This document shows positions 41,981 through 51,541 of a stretch of DNA of 64,000 nucleotides, one piece after another. This DNA is from Lampropedia hyalina DSM 16112 (GTDB lineage: Bacteria; Pseudomonadota; Gammaproteobacteria; Burkholderiales; Burkholderiaceae_C). Below the pieces are notes generated by a model. That model saw only the letters and a list, made by a program, of their open reading frames with translations. It had not been told where the DNA came from and searched no databases. A program made the position numbers and the translations under genes. The DNA lies in NCBI RefSeq assembly GCF_900129055.1, contig NZ_FQUZ01000001.1:1-64000 (forward strand), read 5' to 3'. Each line of letters opens with the position of its first letter. The stretch's first letter is position 1.

Positions 41981-43294
41981 ATGACTGCCCAACAAAGCTT
42001 TCTTTTCATCGTCGTCCTGATCGCTGCCAGCGGATTTTTTTCGCTGGCAGAAATCTCACTGGCTGCTTCCCGGCGCATTCGCCTGCGCAAGCTGGCCGCC
42101 GAAGGCGACACCCGCGCACCGCGCGTACTCGCCCTGCAAGAGCAGCCGGGCGACTATTTCACCGTCGTGCAGATTGCCCAGAACGCCGTCGCCATTCTGG
42201 GCGGCATCGTGGGCGAAGGGGCATTCAGCCCCTTCTTCACGCAACTGCTGGGATACTGGTTCAGCGAGCCGGTGGCGCAGAGCGCAGGCTTCGTGCTGTC
42301 GTTCCTGATGGTCATCTCGCTGTTCATCCTGTTTGCCGACCTGTTTCCCAAGCGGCTGGGCATGGCCGAGCCGGAAAAACTCGCCATGGCCGTGCACGGG
42401 GGCATGCGCCTGTTCACCATCCTGCTGCGGCCGCTGGTGTGGGTGTACAGCCGCCTCACCGACACCCTGTTCAAGCTCACCGGCCTGCCCATGCTGCGCG
42501 ACGACCGCGTCACCTCCGAAGACGTGCTGGCCATGACCGAGGCCGTCACCCAGGCGGGCATCCTGGCGCAGAACGAACAGCGCGTCATCGCCAACGTGTT
42601 CGACCTGGACAACCGCTCCGTGGCCAGTGCCATGTCTGGCCGCGACCGCATCGCCTACTTCTTCCGCGACGACCCCGACGAAGTCATCCGCGCCCGCATT
42701 GCCGAGGAACCCTACGCCACCTACCCGGTCTGCGACGGCGACATCGACCATGTGATCGGCTATGTGGATTCGCGCGACCTCTACCAGCGGGTGCTCAACG
42801 GCCAGCCCCTGACCCTGCGCGACGACGCGCTGCTGCACAAGGTGCTGGTGATTCCCGACCGCCTATCGCTGGCCGAAACGCTCGACCAGTTCCGTCAGGT
42901 GCAGGAAGACTTCGCGGTGGTCGTGAACGAATACAGCCTGGTGGTGGGCGTGGTCACGCTCAACGATGTCATGAGCACCGTGATGGGCGACCTGATGGGG
43001 CCGGACGACGAGGAACTGATCGTGCGCCGCGACGAGAACTCCTGGCTGATCGACGGCAGCACCCCCATCGAAGACGTGCTGCATGTGCTCAAGATCGACG
43101 AATTCCCGCACTTCGAGGAATACGACACGCTGGCGGGCTTTCTCATCGTCATGCTGCGCCGCATCCCCCGCCGCACCGATTCGGTGGTCTGGGCAGGCTA
43201 CAAGTTCGAGGTGATGGACGTGGACAGCTACCGCATCGATCAGGTGCTGGTCACGCGGCTGGAAACAGGCGAAGCCGCCGCCCCAACGCCATAG
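41981..43294 (+). CDS. CNNM/CorC family membrane protein (YtfL-like)
   Basis: A 437-residue protein with a DUF21/CNNM transmembrane domain (about 1-190; FFSLAEISLAASRRIRLRKL), a CBS pair (about 205-335; AYFFRDDPDEVIRARI, VVNEYSLVVGVVTLNDVM) and a CorC/HlyC domain (about 350-430). The closest described relative is E. coli YtfL (PaeA), linked to cadaverine/putrescine export; other family members move Mg2+ or Co2+. The substrate here is unassigned. Confidence 0.93.
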   Translation: MTAQQSFLFIVVLIAASGFFSLAEISLAASRRIRLRKLAAEGDTRAPRVLALQEQPGDYFTVVQIAQNAVAILGGIVGEGAFSPFFTQLLGYWFSEPVAQSAGFVLSFLMVISLFILFADLFPKRLGMAEPEKLAMAVHGGMRLFTILLRPLVWVYSRLTDTLFKLTGLPMLRDDRVTSEDVLAMTEAVTQAGILAQNEQRVIANVFDLDNRSVASAMSGRDRIAYFFRDDPDEVIRARIAEEPYATYPVCDGDIDHVIGYVDSRDLYQRVLNGQPLTLRDDALLHKVLVIPDRLSLAETLDQFRQVQEDFAVVVNEYSLVVGVVTLNDVMSTVMGDLMGPDDEELIVRRDENSWLIDGSTPIEDVLHVLKIDEFPHFEEYDTLAGFLIVMLRRIPRRTDSVVWAGYKFEVMDVDSYRIDQVLVTRLETGEAAAPTP

Positions 43295-43784
43295 GGCGTG
43301 CTCCCGTGTGGCATGCCACACACACCGGGAGCCATCTGCTTTTTGCGAATCCCGAAAACGCATTTCTCCAGAAGAAAAAACATTGCAGAACATCATCTTG
43401 CAATGCCTGCTCAACCCTTCAAAACGACATTTTTCGCATTTGCACTTAATGTGAATAAGGGTTTTCCTGCACCTAGGGTTTTCGATGATAGACTGCGCAC
43501 GCGCCACATGTTTGTGCGCTGCACAACCGCCCTCGGATTGCAGCTCCAGACCCTGTGGTTGGCATGAATCACCTCGTGCAGGATCGCCCCGTTTTCCGGG
43601 CTCCAGAGCGAGTTCTTTCATTTGTTCCCAGCCGTCCTGCACCAGCCCAGCCAGCCACACCGCCAGCCATCTGTGCCAATCCCGATCTGAAACCTGTTTG
43701 CACTTCAGGGTGGGGGAAGCATGGACATCGGTGCGCGACGCAAACCCCTCTTCCACTTCTTCTACCAATAAACCAGGAGGCAAG
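43295..43784. other. Intergenic region before the OFA transporter
   Basis: 490 bases without a credible gene; an open frame continuous with the transporter lacks transporter features. An AT-rich segment around 43430-43480 may hold the promoter, but no boxes were assigned. Confidence 0.4.
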
Positions 43785-45035
43785 ATGCAACAAAAGGATT
43801 ACAACCGGTGGCTGGTCGTCACCGGCGCATTGATCTGCCAGTTCGTGATTGGCGCGCTCTACACTTGGAGCGTCTTCAGAAACCCCATTCAGCAAGCCAC
43901 CGGCTGGTCGGCCACCGATGTCTCGCTGGCGTTCACCATCAACCTCGCCAGCATTCCATTCTGGATGATTTTTGCCGGTCGCCTGCTGCCCAAGATGGGG
44001 CCGACCAAGCTGGCCATCGTGGGGTCATCCGTGCTGGCCGTCGGTCTGCTGATCTCCAGCCAGACGCAGAACATTGGCTCGCTGTGGGCACTGTACCTGG
44101 GCTATGGCGTGTTGGCCGGTGCAGGCATCGGCATCGTCTATGGCATCCCGATTGCCACCTGCCTGAAGTGGTTCCCGGACAAACGCGGCTTCATCACCGG
44201 CCTGGCCGTGATGGGCTTTGGCATCGGCTCGGTTGCCTTCGCACCCGTGGCATCGTTCCTGGTGGGCGAACTCGGCCCGTTCAAGACCTTCTTCTATCAG
44301 GCCATCTACAGCATCGTGGGTGTGGGCCTGGGCGCGCAACTGATGCGCGTGGCTCCCGATGGCTACAAGCCCAAGGGCTGGACACCCCCGGCCCCCAAGC
44401 CCGGCCAGCAAGCCGTCCCCGCTGTGCGACCTGACTTCACTGCCGGGCAAATGCTCCAGACCCCCCAGTACTGGATGATTCTGGTGCTCTACGCCTTCGC
44501 CAACGTCGCCGGGCTGATGATTATTGCCCACGCTTCTCCCATCGGCCAGCAACTGGCTGAAATGACTGCCGTACAGGCCGCAGGAGCCGTGGGCATTCTC
44601 AACATCTTCAACAGCCTGGGCCGCCTCTTCTGGGGCACCGTCTCCGACAAGCTCGGGCGCATGAACACCGTGGCGGTGATGTACATCATCAGCGCGGCCG
44701 TCATGTTCAGCATGGGCAGCATCAGCAGCATGGTGCCGTATGTGATTGCCGTCTCGCTGATCGCCTTCTGCTTCGGTGGTGCCATGGGCACGTTCCCGTC
44801 GCTGACCGCCGACTTCTTCGGTGCCAAGAACCTCAGCGTGAACTACGGCCTGATCTTCATCGCCTACAGCCTGGGAGCCATCATCGGCCCCATCATGGCC
44901 ACCACCGTGCTGGCGCGCACCGGCGGCAGCTACAACGCGGCGTTCGTCATCAGCGGCACACTGTGCGCCATTGGTGTGGTCATGGCATTCATCACCAAGC
45001 CACCCAAGGCACCCAAGGCACCCAAGACGGCGTAA
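43785..45035 (+). CDS. OFA-family MFS transporter (oxalate/formate antiporter-like)
   Basis: A 416-residue protein with 12 predicted membrane helices. The N-terminal NRWLVVTGALICQFVIGALY and GAGIGIVYGIPIATCLKWFP segments are typical of the OFA branch that includes OxlT and YhjX. The start follows AGGAGG. The substrate is likely a small organic acid such as oxalate, formate or pyruvate but cannot be decided; no oxalate-degrading genes are nearby. The C-terminal tail repeats KAPKAPK. Confidence 0.92.
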   Translation: MQQKDYNRWLVVTGALICQFVIGALYTWSVFRNPIQQATGWSATDVSLAFTINLASIPFWMIFAGRLLPKMGPTKLAIVGSSVLAVGLLISSQTQNIGSLWALYLGYGVLAGAGIGIVYGIPIATCLKWFPDKRGFITGLAVMGFGIGSVAFAPVASFLVGELGPFKTFFYQAIYSIVGVGLGAQLMRVAPDGYKPKGWTPPAPKPGQQAVPAVRPDFTAGQMLQTPQYWMILVLYAFANVAGLMIIAHASPIGQQLAEMTAVQAAGAVGILNIFNSLGRLFWGTVSDKLGRMNTVAVMYIISAAVMFSMGSISSMVPYVIAVSLIAFCFGGAMGTFPSLTADFFGAKNLSVNYGLIFIAYSLGAIIGPIMATTVLARTGGSYNAAFVISGTLCAIGVVMAFITKPPKAPKAPKTA

Positions 45036-45073
45036 GCTGCAAGACAGCCCAAGCCGGTTCTTCGGACAACCTG

Positions 45074-45126
45074 AACGGGTTCAAAAATCGCAGTTGGCTG
45101 CGGGGTTTGAACCCGTTGCTTTTTGA
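45074..45126 (+). terminator. Terminator after the OFA transporter
   Basis: A 12-bp stem AACGGGTTCAAA (45074-45085) and TTTGAACCCGTT (45106-45117), followed by GCTTTTT. It separates the transporter from ndh. Confidence 0.8.
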
Positions 45127-45224
45127 ACCTGTTCACGACCCCGGAACCCGGCAGGCAGCGGCAGGGTGTGCGCCACTGGTGTTTCTCGTTTCTTTTTCTT
45201 TTTTTGACATCAGGAGTTTCAAGA

Positions 45225-46598
45225 ATGGCAAAACCTCGGATCATCATCGTCGGCGGTGGCTTTGGCGGGCTGGAAGTCACCAAGGCCCTGCGCCATGCCG
45301 ACGTGGACATCCTGCTCATCAACAACACCAACCACCACCTGTTCCAGCCCCTGCTCTACCAGGTGGCCACTGCCGGGCTGGCCGCGCCCTCCATCGGCGC
45401 GCCCATCCGCAGCCTGATGCGCGCGCGCAAGAACATCTCCACCATCCTGGGCGAAGTCGTGGACGTATTGCCCGCCTCGCGCGAAGTGGTGCTCTCCAAC
45501 GGCCTGTACTACGGCTACGACTACCTGATCGTGGCCACCGGGGCCACCCACAGCTACTTCGGCAACGATGCCTGGCAGGCCCACGCCCCCGGCATGAAAA
45601 CCCTGCGCGATGCCTTCACCATCCGCAGCAAGATCACCCACGCCTTCGAGAACGCAGAAATCGAACCCGACCCGGTCAAGCGGGCCGCCTACCTGACCTT
45701 TGCCGTCATCGGGGCTGGCCCCACCGGAGTGGAAATGGCCGGCTCGATGGCCGAAATCGCCCGCCACACCCTGCGCGGCGAATTCCGCCACATCGACCCC
45801 TCCCGGGCACGCATCCTGCTCATCGAAGGCGGCCCGCGCGTGCTGCAAAGCATGCCCGACAAACTCAGCCAGCGTGCCCTGGAACAGCTCGACCGTCTGG
45901 GCGTGCAGGTCATGCTCAACGCCCGCGTCACCCACATCGACGAAGACGGACTGGACGTGGAGCACCTCAACCCCGCCCCACCCGCCAGCACCGGGCAGAA
46001 CGGCAAGCCCCACGCACCGCGCACCGAACGCATTCCCAGCCAGTGCGTCATCTGGGCAGCGGGCGTGGCCGCCTCGCCACTGGGCAAGACCCTGGCCAAG
46101 GCCACTGGTGCCCAGACCGACCGGGCCGGGCGCGTCATCGTCAATCCCGACCTCACGGTGGCCAGCGACGAGCGCATCTTCGTCATCGGCGACCTCGCAT
46201 CCGCCCAAAGCCACCGCGCTGGCCAGCCCCCGCAACCCGTACCCGGTGTCTCGCCCGCCGCCAAGCAAATGGGCCAACTGGCTGCCGACAACATCCTGCG
46301 CCACCTCAAGGGGCAGGCCAGCCGCCAGTTCGTCTATACCAACTATGGCAACCTCGCCACCATTGGCCGCCTCGCCGCCGTGGTCGATCTGCCCCTGTGG
46401 CGCGGCAAACACCTGCGCATGAGCGGCATGCTGGCCTGGCAGTTCTGGCTGTTCGCGCACATTTACTTCCTGATTGGCTTTCGCAACCGTTTCGTCGTGC
46501 TGATGGACTGGGCCAGTGCCTACTGGACGTTCAACCGCAGTGCCCGCGTCGTGGCCGAAGGCGAACAGAAACCCGCCACACCGCCTTCCGAAACGTAA
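45225..46598 (+). CDS. ndh: Type II NADH:quinone oxidoreductase
   Basis: A 457-residue non-proton-pumping NADH dehydrogenase with two dinucleotide-binding motifs, VGGGFGG for FAD near residue 10 and VIGAGPTGVEMAG for NADH near 165. The C-terminal hydrophobic segment (AWQFWLFAHIYFLIGF) anchors it to the inner membrane. Start chosen for CAGGAG about 8 bases upstream. It converges with the pnt operon. Confidence 0.95.
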   Translation: MAKPRIIIVGGGFGGLEVTKALRHADVDILLINNTNHHLFQPLLYQVATAGLAAPSIGAPIRSLMRARKNISTILGEVVDVLPASREVVLSNGLYYGYDYLIVATGATHSYFGNDAWQAHAPGMKTLRDAFTIRSKITHAFENAEIEPDPVKRAAYLTFAVIGAGPTGVEMAGSMAEIARHTLRGEFRHIDPSRARILLIEGGPRVLQSMPDKLSQRALEQLDRLGVQVMLNARVTHIDEDGLDVEHLNPAPPASTGQNGKPHAPRTERIPSQCVIWAAGVAASPLGKTLAKATGAQTDRAGRVIVNPDLTVASDERIFVIGDLASAQSHRAGQPPQPVPGVSPAAKQMGQLAADNILRHLKGQASRQFVYTNYGNLATIGRLAAVVDLPLWRGKHLRMSGMLAWQFWLFAHIYFLIGFRNRFVVLMDWASAYWTFNRSARVVAEGEQKPATPPSET

Positions 46599-46622
46599 AA
46601 ATCCCAAAAACCACAAGCACCC

Positions 46623-46660
46623 AAAAAAACAGGGGCGTGATGCACAACATCACGCCCCTG
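46623..46660 (-). terminator. Intrinsic terminator of the pnt operon
   Basis: A 13-bp perfect stem CAGGGGCGTGATG (46630-46642) with CATCACGCCCCTG (46648-46660). On the minus strand it is followed by seven T's. It lies between convergent ndh and pntB. Confidence 0.9.
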
Positions 46661-46706
46661 CGGCATTCAGGATGCTGGCACAGGCCAGCCCCCTGAACGT
46701 CGAGCC

Positions 46707-48128
46707 TTACTCCACGGCCTTGGTGATGTCCTCCACCACCTTTTTGGCATCGCCGAAGACCATCATGGTTTTGTCCATGTAGAACAGTTCGTTGTCCAGC
46801 CCGGCGTAGCCTGCGGCCATGGATCGCTTGTTCACGATGATGGTCTTGGCCTTGTAGGCTTCCAGAATCGGCATGCCGTAGATCGCGCTGCCCTTGACGT
46901 GTGCGGCGGGGTTCACCACGTCGTTCGCGCCCAGGATGATGGCAACATCGACCTGACCGAATTCGCCGTTGATGTCTTCCATCTCGAACACCTGGTCGTA
47001 GGGCACTTCGGCCTCGGCCAGCAGCACGTTCATGTGGCCGGGCATGCGGCCTGCCACCGGGTGGATGGCGTATTTCACGTCGATGCCGTTTTCGGTGAGC
47101 TTGGCGGCCAGTTCCTTGACGGCGTGCTGGGCACGCGCCACGGCCAGGCCGTAGCCGGGCACGATCACCACGCTTTCGGCATTGCCCAGCACAAAGGCTG
47201 CGTCGTCGGCACTGCCACTTTTGACGCTGCGCTGCTCCTGCGTGCCGCCTGCGGCAGCGGCGGCATCACCGCCAAAGCCGCCCAGAATGACGTTGAAGAA
47301 GCTGCGGTTCATGGCCTTGCACATGATGTAGCTCAGAATCGCACCCGACGACCCCACCAGCGAACCGGCAATGATGAGCATGGAGTTGTTCAGCGAGAAG
47401 CCGATGCCCGCTGCCGCCCAGCCGGAATAGCTGTTGAGCATGGAGACGACCACGGGCATGTCTGCGCCACCAATCGGGATGATGAGCAGCACGCCCAGCG
47501 CGAAGCCGATGGCAATGACCAGCACGATGTCGATCCAGCTTTGCGAATGCCAGAAGCCGAACACGAAGAAGGCCGCCAGCAGCCCCAGCGCAAGGTTCAG
47601 CCAGTGCTGCCCGGCAAACACCACCGGGCGGCCCTGGAACAGGCGGAACTTGTACTTGCCCGAGAGCTTGCCGAACGCAATGATGGAGCCGGTAAAGGTG
47701 ATCGCACCGATGAACGCGCCCAGTGCCAGTTCCACGCGGTTGCCACCGGGAATCAGCCCGCCCTTTTCGGTGATCTGGAAGGCCCAGGGTTCTGCCACGG
47801 CGGCCACGGCAATGAACACCGCCGCCAGACCGATCATGCTGTGCATGAAGGCCACCAGCTCGGGCATTTTGGTCATTTCCACGCGCTTGGCCATGATGGA
47901 GCCAGCCGTGCCGCCCACCAGCAGGCCCAGCAGCACCCAGCCCAGCCCGAGCGCGCCACCGGCCAGCTCCACGATGAGCGCGGCGGTGGTGAGCACGGCA
48001 ATGAGCATGCCGGTCATGCCAAAGAAGTTGCCGCGAATCGAGGTGGTGGGGTGCGACAGCCCCTTGAGTGCCTGAATGAAGCAGACACTGGCCACCAGAT
48101 ACAGCAGGGTTACAAGGTTCATGCTCAT
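46707..48128 (-). CDS. pntB: NAD(P) transhydrogenase subunit beta
   Basis: The 473-residue subunit has about nine membrane helices and a C-terminal NADP(H)-binding domain (VIVPGYGLAVARAQHAV and IHPVAGRMPGHMNVLLAEA). With the alpha subunits it couples proton entry to NADPH formation. Its start abuts the stop of the alpha-2 gene directly. Confidence 0.98.
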   Translation of the reverse strand: MSMNLVTLLYLVASVCFIQALKGLSHPTTSIRGNFFGMTGMLIAVLTTAALIVELAGGALGLGWVLLGLLVGGTAGSIMAKRVEMTKMPELVAFMHSMIGLAAVFIAVAAVAEPWAFQITEKGGLIPGGNRVELALGAFIGAITFTGSIIAFGKLSGKYKFRLFQGRPVVFAGQHWLNLALGLLAAFFVFGFWHSQSWIDIVLVIAIGFALGVLLIIPIGGADMPVVVSMLNSYSGWAAAGIGFSLNNSMLIIAGSLVGSSGAILSYIMCKAMNRSFFNVILGGFGGDAAAAAGGTQEQRSVKSGSADDAAFVLGNAESVVIVPGYGLAVARAQHAVKELAAKLTENGIDVKYAIHPVAGRMPGHMNVLLAEAEVPYDQVFEMEDINGEFGQVDVAIILGANDVVNPAAHVKGSAIYGMPILEAYKAKTIIVNKRSMAAGYAGLDNELFYMDKTMMVFGDAKKVVEDITKAVE

Positions 48129-48452
48129 TTATTGTTCTCCCTCCGCCTTGGCGGGTGTCTTGCGTTCTTTTTTCTTGAACATTTCCAGCATCCGGCGCGT
48201 GACCAGAAAGCCGCCGAACACGTTCACGGCAGCCAGTGCCACGGCCAATACGCCCATGGTTTTGCCCAGCGGGGTTTCGGTCAGGGCGGCGGCCAGCATG
48301 GCACCGACGATGACGATGGCGGAGATGGCATTGGTCACGGCCATCAGCGGGGTGTGCAGCGCGGGCGTGACCGTCCAGACGACGTGGTAGCCCACATAAA
48401 TGGCCAGCACGAAAATAATCAGATTGGTAACGATGGGGGATACGAAATCCAT
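48129..48452 (-). CDS. pntAb: NAD(P) transhydrogenase subunit alpha, part 2
   Basis: A 107-residue membrane subunit with three helices (LIIFVLAIYVGYHVVWTVTP; LHTPLMAVTNAISAIVIVGA). In E. coli this segment is fused to the soluble alpha part; here it is separate, the common split form. It lies between pntAa and pntB without gaps suggestive of other genes. Confidence 0.97.
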   Translation of the reverse strand: MDFVSPIVTNLIIFVLAIYVGYHVVWTVTPALHTPLMAVTNAISAIVIVGAMLAAALTETPLGKTMGVLAVALAAVNVFGGFLVTRRMLEMFKKKERKTPAKAEGEQ

Positions 48453-48480
48453 GATGGTTTCTCCTCTCGGTCTTTCAAAA

Positions 48481-49614
48481 TCACGCGGCGCGGGTCACCT
48501 GGCCGTCGCGTGCCACCAGACAGGCGGCCACGATGTCGTCTTCCAGATCGATCTTCAAGCCTTCGTCCTTGGGCAGAATGAGCTTGAGGAAGTCCAGCAC
48601 GTTGCGCGCGAACAGCGCGGAGGCATCGGCAGCCACCAGCGCGGCCAGATTGGTCTCGCCAACGATGCGCACGCCATGCTGGGTCACGGTCTGGTCGGCC
48701 ACGGTCAGCGTGCAGTTGCCGCTGATGCCGTCGGCTCCCCGGCCTGCGGCAATATCGACGATGACCGAGCCGGGCTTCATGCTGCGCACCATCTCCTCGG
48801 TGACCAGCGTGGGCGCGGCACGGCCCGGAATCAGCGCGGTGGTGATGACGACATCGGCGGCGGCCACGCGCTTGGCCACTTCCACCTTCTGGCGTTCCAG
48901 CCAGCTTGGGGGCATGGGGCGAGCGTAACCGCCCACGCCTTCGGCGGCTTCTTTTTCTTCGGCGGTTTCGTAGGGCACATCGATGAACTTCGCACCCAGC
49001 GATTCGACTTGCTCTTTCACGCTGGGGCGCACGTCGCTGGCCTCGATGGTCGCGCCCAGCCGCTTGGCCGTGGCAATCGCTTGAAGGCCCGCCACGCCCA
49101 CGCCCAGAATCACGACCTTGGCGGCCTTGACCGTACCGGCAGCCGTCATCAGCATCGGGAAGAATCGCTGGTACTCGTTGGCCGCAATGATGACGGCCTT
49201 GTACCCGGCAATATTGGCCTGGGACGAGAGAATATCCAGGCTCTGCGCCCGCGTGGTACGCGGTGCGGCCTCCAGTGCAAAAGCCGCCACCCGCGCATCG
49301 GCCAGGCGTTGCAGGCCCTCGCGGTCGAACGGGTTCAGGCTGCCCACCAGCACCGCACCGGGCCGAAGCTGCGTGGCCTCCTGGGCATCGGGCGCGCGCA
49401 CCTTCAGCACGAGGTCTGCGCCCCACGCGCCCTGCGCGTCGGTAATTTCTGCGCCCACCGCCTGGTAGGCGGCATCGGGGGCGGCAGCAGCAATGCCTGC
49501 GCCTGCCTGCACCCGCACCACATGGCCCTGCGCAATCAGTTTCTTGGCCGTTTCCGGCGTGACTGCCACGCGGGTTTCACCAGCGGCTGTTTCTGCTGGC
49601 ACTCCTATCTGCAT
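48481..49614 (-). CDS. pntAa: NAD(P) transhydrogenase subunit alpha, part 1
   Basis: A 377-residue soluble NAD(H)-binding subunit related to alanine dehydrogenase, with the N-terminal IGVPAETAAGETRVAVTP and Rossmann motif VVILGVGVAGLQAIATAKRL. The start at 49614 follows GGAGTGC and is the family start; the longer open frame is not conserved. First gene of the three-gene operon. Confidence 0.97.
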   Translation of the reverse strand: MQIGVPAETAAGETRVAVTPETAKKLIAQGHVVRVQAGAGIAAAAPDAAYQAVGAEITDAQGAWGADLVLKVRAPDAQEATQLRPGAVLVGSLNPFDREGLQRLADARVAAFALEAAPRTTRAQSLDILSSQANIAGYKAVIIAANEYQRFFPMLMTAAGTVKAAKVVILGVGVAGLQAIATAKRLGATIEASDVRPSVKEQVESLGAKFIDVPYETAEEKEAAEGVGGYARPMPPSWLERQKVEVAKRVAAADVVITTALIPGRAAPTLVTEEMVRSMKPGSVIVDIAAGRGADGISGNCTLTVADQTVTQHGVRIVGETNLAALVAADASALFARNVLDFLKLILPKDEGLKIDLEDDIVAACLVARDGQVTRAA

Positions 49615-50263
49615 AAAGCACTCCTTCGTTGATTTGTTTGTTGTTGCATGGATGGAAAAAATGTCCGAACCCGACCTTCGGGGCCACCGTATTCGCGCAG
49701 CATGAAGCCATCGGCAATACGGCAGATGATCCGAAACGGCAGGATTCGTACAGCAGGGAAGGCCCGCAAGGGCCAGTCTCGCGGCTTGGGCACCAGCAGG
49801 GCCAAGGCATGGAGACCCAAATCCGACGAGAAAAAGAAAAGGTGGAAAAACCCCGGCAGCGACACGCACAAGGCATGCGATGCCGGGGTCGATGGGCAGG
49901 GGCAAGGCATTGTCAGCAATGCCCAAAACCCTGTATCCCGGCGCAGTGCGCAGATTCAACTTCGGTAAAAATGATCCATTGGATTTTTAACCCTTCATGC
50001 CCGGATGGTTGAAAACCATTTTGCCGAAATTGTTTTCCAGGGAATTGCCATTGATGGTGTGGTGGCAATCCATCGGTTTGCAGGGCATTACCCAGAGTCC
50101 GCAGAACACGGTGCGGGAGCGAATGGGCATGCCAGTCAGGCTGCAACGCCCGGAATAATATCACCGGCTTTGTCGATTTTGCAGCGGATTTTCACATAAT
50201 CAATTATTCATTATTACAGGGAGAATAACCCTTCTTTCAGCAAGGCCACGTTCGGTATGTACG

Positions 50264-50476
50264 CAGGGCGATCGCGCTATGTCAAAAGCATCCGATACGC
50301 ACCCATTTTTGCCAAACACAAACCCCACTTACCGCGTCATGCCGGGCTTGACCCGGCATCCAGTGGCAACGTCTGCCTTGAAAGTCCCGGTAGCCTGGGT
50401 CGCGCAATGCTTCTGGATGCCGGGTCAAGCCCGGCATGACGCGGTGAGTGAGTTTCACCATAGCGCGATCGCCCTG
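50264..50476. repeat. 213-bp nested inverted repeat
   Basis: An 18-bp perfect inverted repeat, CAGGGCGATCGCGCTATG (50264-50281) and its complement (50459-50476), encloses repeat copy C. The inner arms extend beyond the core repeat (ACCGCGTCATGCC and GGCATGACGCGGT). Confidence 0.85.
50335..50441. repeat. Double-palindrome repeat, copy C
   Basis: It begins CGTCATGCCGGGCTTGACCC and ends GGGTCAAGCCCGGCATGACG with an unrelated middle. Same family as copies A, B and the tandem units. Confidence 0.9.
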
Positions 50477-50562
50477 GATATCCACGCAAGAGGCTTGCCT
50501 CTCTGGAAAAAACATTTCCTCACTGAACGGGCACTATCCAGGTAGCATTCTTTTACTATAAA

Positions 50563-51438
50563 ATGCTCAACATGAGCAAATCAAACACCCTCCCATTGGA
50601 TCCGCTGCCCCGCCTCATGCTGGAGCCGCTGGTGCGCGCCGCGCTGCTGGAAGACCTGGGGCGCAGTGGCGACATCACCAGTCAGGCCATCGTGCCCGCA
50701 CAGGAAACGTCCACGCTGCAACTGCGTGCCCGCCAACCGGGTGTGCTGGCCGGGCTGGAGCTGGCGCGGCTGGCCTTTGAGCTGATCGACCCGGCCATCG
50801 GCTTCAGCGTGGAGTGCGACGATGGCACGCGTTTGCAGCCGGGCGACTGCATCGCCCAGGTGCACGGGTCGGCACGGGCGATTCTGACTGCCGAGCGCGT
50901 CGCGCTGAACTTTCTGGGCATGGCCAGCGGCGTGGCCACTGCGACGGCACAGATTGCCGATGCGATTGCCCACACGCAGGCGCGCGTGACCTGCACGCGC
51001 AAGACCCTGCCGGGGCTGCGGGCGGTGCAGAAGTACGCGGTGCGCGTGGGCGGCGGGCGCAACCACCGCTTCGGGCTGGACGATGCCATCCTCATCAAGG
51101 ACAACCACATTGCCATTGCGGGCGGCATTCGCCCCGCCGTGGAACGCGCCCGCGCCGCTGCCGGGCACATGGTGCAGATTGAGCTGGAAGTGGACACCCT
51201 CGCGCAATTGCAGGAGGCCCTGGACTTGCAGGTTCGCGTCGTGCTGCTGGACAACATGGACATCCCCACGCTGGAGCAGGCCGTGCGCATGGTCGATGGC
51301 CGTGCCGTGACCGAGGCATCCGGGCGGGTGAATGCCAGCACCGCCCCGGCCATTGCGGCCACTGGCGTGAACCTGATTGCCGTGGGCTGGATTACCCACA
51401 GCGCACCCGTGCTGGACATTGGCCTGGACGTGATTTGA
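50563..51438 (+). CDS. nadC: Nicotinate-nucleotide pyrophosphorylase (quinolinate phosphoribosyltransferase)
   Basis: A 291-residue enzyme converting quinolinate and PRPP to nicotinate mononucleotide. Family signatures include RKTLPGLRAVQKYAVRVGGG, NHRFGLDDAILIKDNH and IELEVDTLAQ. ATG 50572 is an alternative start; neither has a strong ribosome site. A TGCTC-N5-GAGCA palindrome covers the start region. nadA and nadB follow after a terminator. Confidence 0.96.
   Translation: MLNMSKSNTLPLDPLPRLMLEPLVRAALLEDLGRSGDITSQAIVPAQETSTLQLRARQPGVLAGLELARLAFELIDPAIGFSVECDDGTRLQPGDCIAQVHGSARAILTAERVALNFLGMASGVATATAQIADAIAHTQARVTCTRKTLPGLRAVQKYAVRVGGGRNHRFGLDDAILIKDNHIAIAGGIRPAVERARAAAGHMVQIELEVDTLAQLQEALDLQVRVVLLDNMDIPTLEQAVRMVDGRAVTEASGRVNASTAPAIAATGVNLIAVGWITHSAPVLDIGLDVI
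50564..50578 (+). promoter_or_regulatory. Palindromic operator-like site at nadC
   Basis: TGCTC AACAT GAGCA overlaps the nadC start, just after a TACTAT -10-like hexamer (50554-50559). It has the same arm spacing and related arms as the site before nadA. Confidence 0.5.
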
Positions 51439-51464
51439 CATCCGCGCCCGCCCCCTGCCCTGAC

Positions 51465-51493
51465 CGGCAAGGGGCGATATTGCCGTTTTTTTT
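51465..51493 (+). terminator. Intrinsic terminator after nadC
   Basis: CGGCAA (51465-51470), a 9-base loop, TTGCCG (51480-51485) and then eight T's. It separates nadC from nadAB. Confidence 0.8.
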
Positions 51494-51522
51494 GATTCAT
51501 TAATACTCTGAATGAGTATATA
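51492..51522 (+). promoter_or_regulatory. nadA promoter with palindromic operator
   Basis: TTGATT (51492-51497) could be the -35 and the AGTATA/TATATA segment near 51515-51522 the -10. ATACTC TGAAT GAGTAT (51503-51519) lies between and over them, so a bound repressor would block polymerase. NadQ-type repressors regulate NAD synthesis in related bacteria, but the regulator here is not identified. Confidence 0.6.
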
Positions 51523-51541
51523 AAAACCCGGAGAGACACCC

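Larger units (their letters stand above)
49615..50562. other. Long gene-free region between pntAa and nadC
   Basis: 948 bases with no credible gene on either strand. It contains the nested inverted repeat at 50264-50476 with repeat copy C inside. Promoters for the divergent pnt operon and nadC must lie here. The rest shows nothing recognisable. Confidence 0.5.

Noticed and set aside
50268-50275. Cyanobacterial HIP1 octamer (GCGATCGC)
   Set aside because: The octamer occurs only in the two arms of one inverted repeat and the genome content is clearly betaproteobacterial; treated as part of that repeat.
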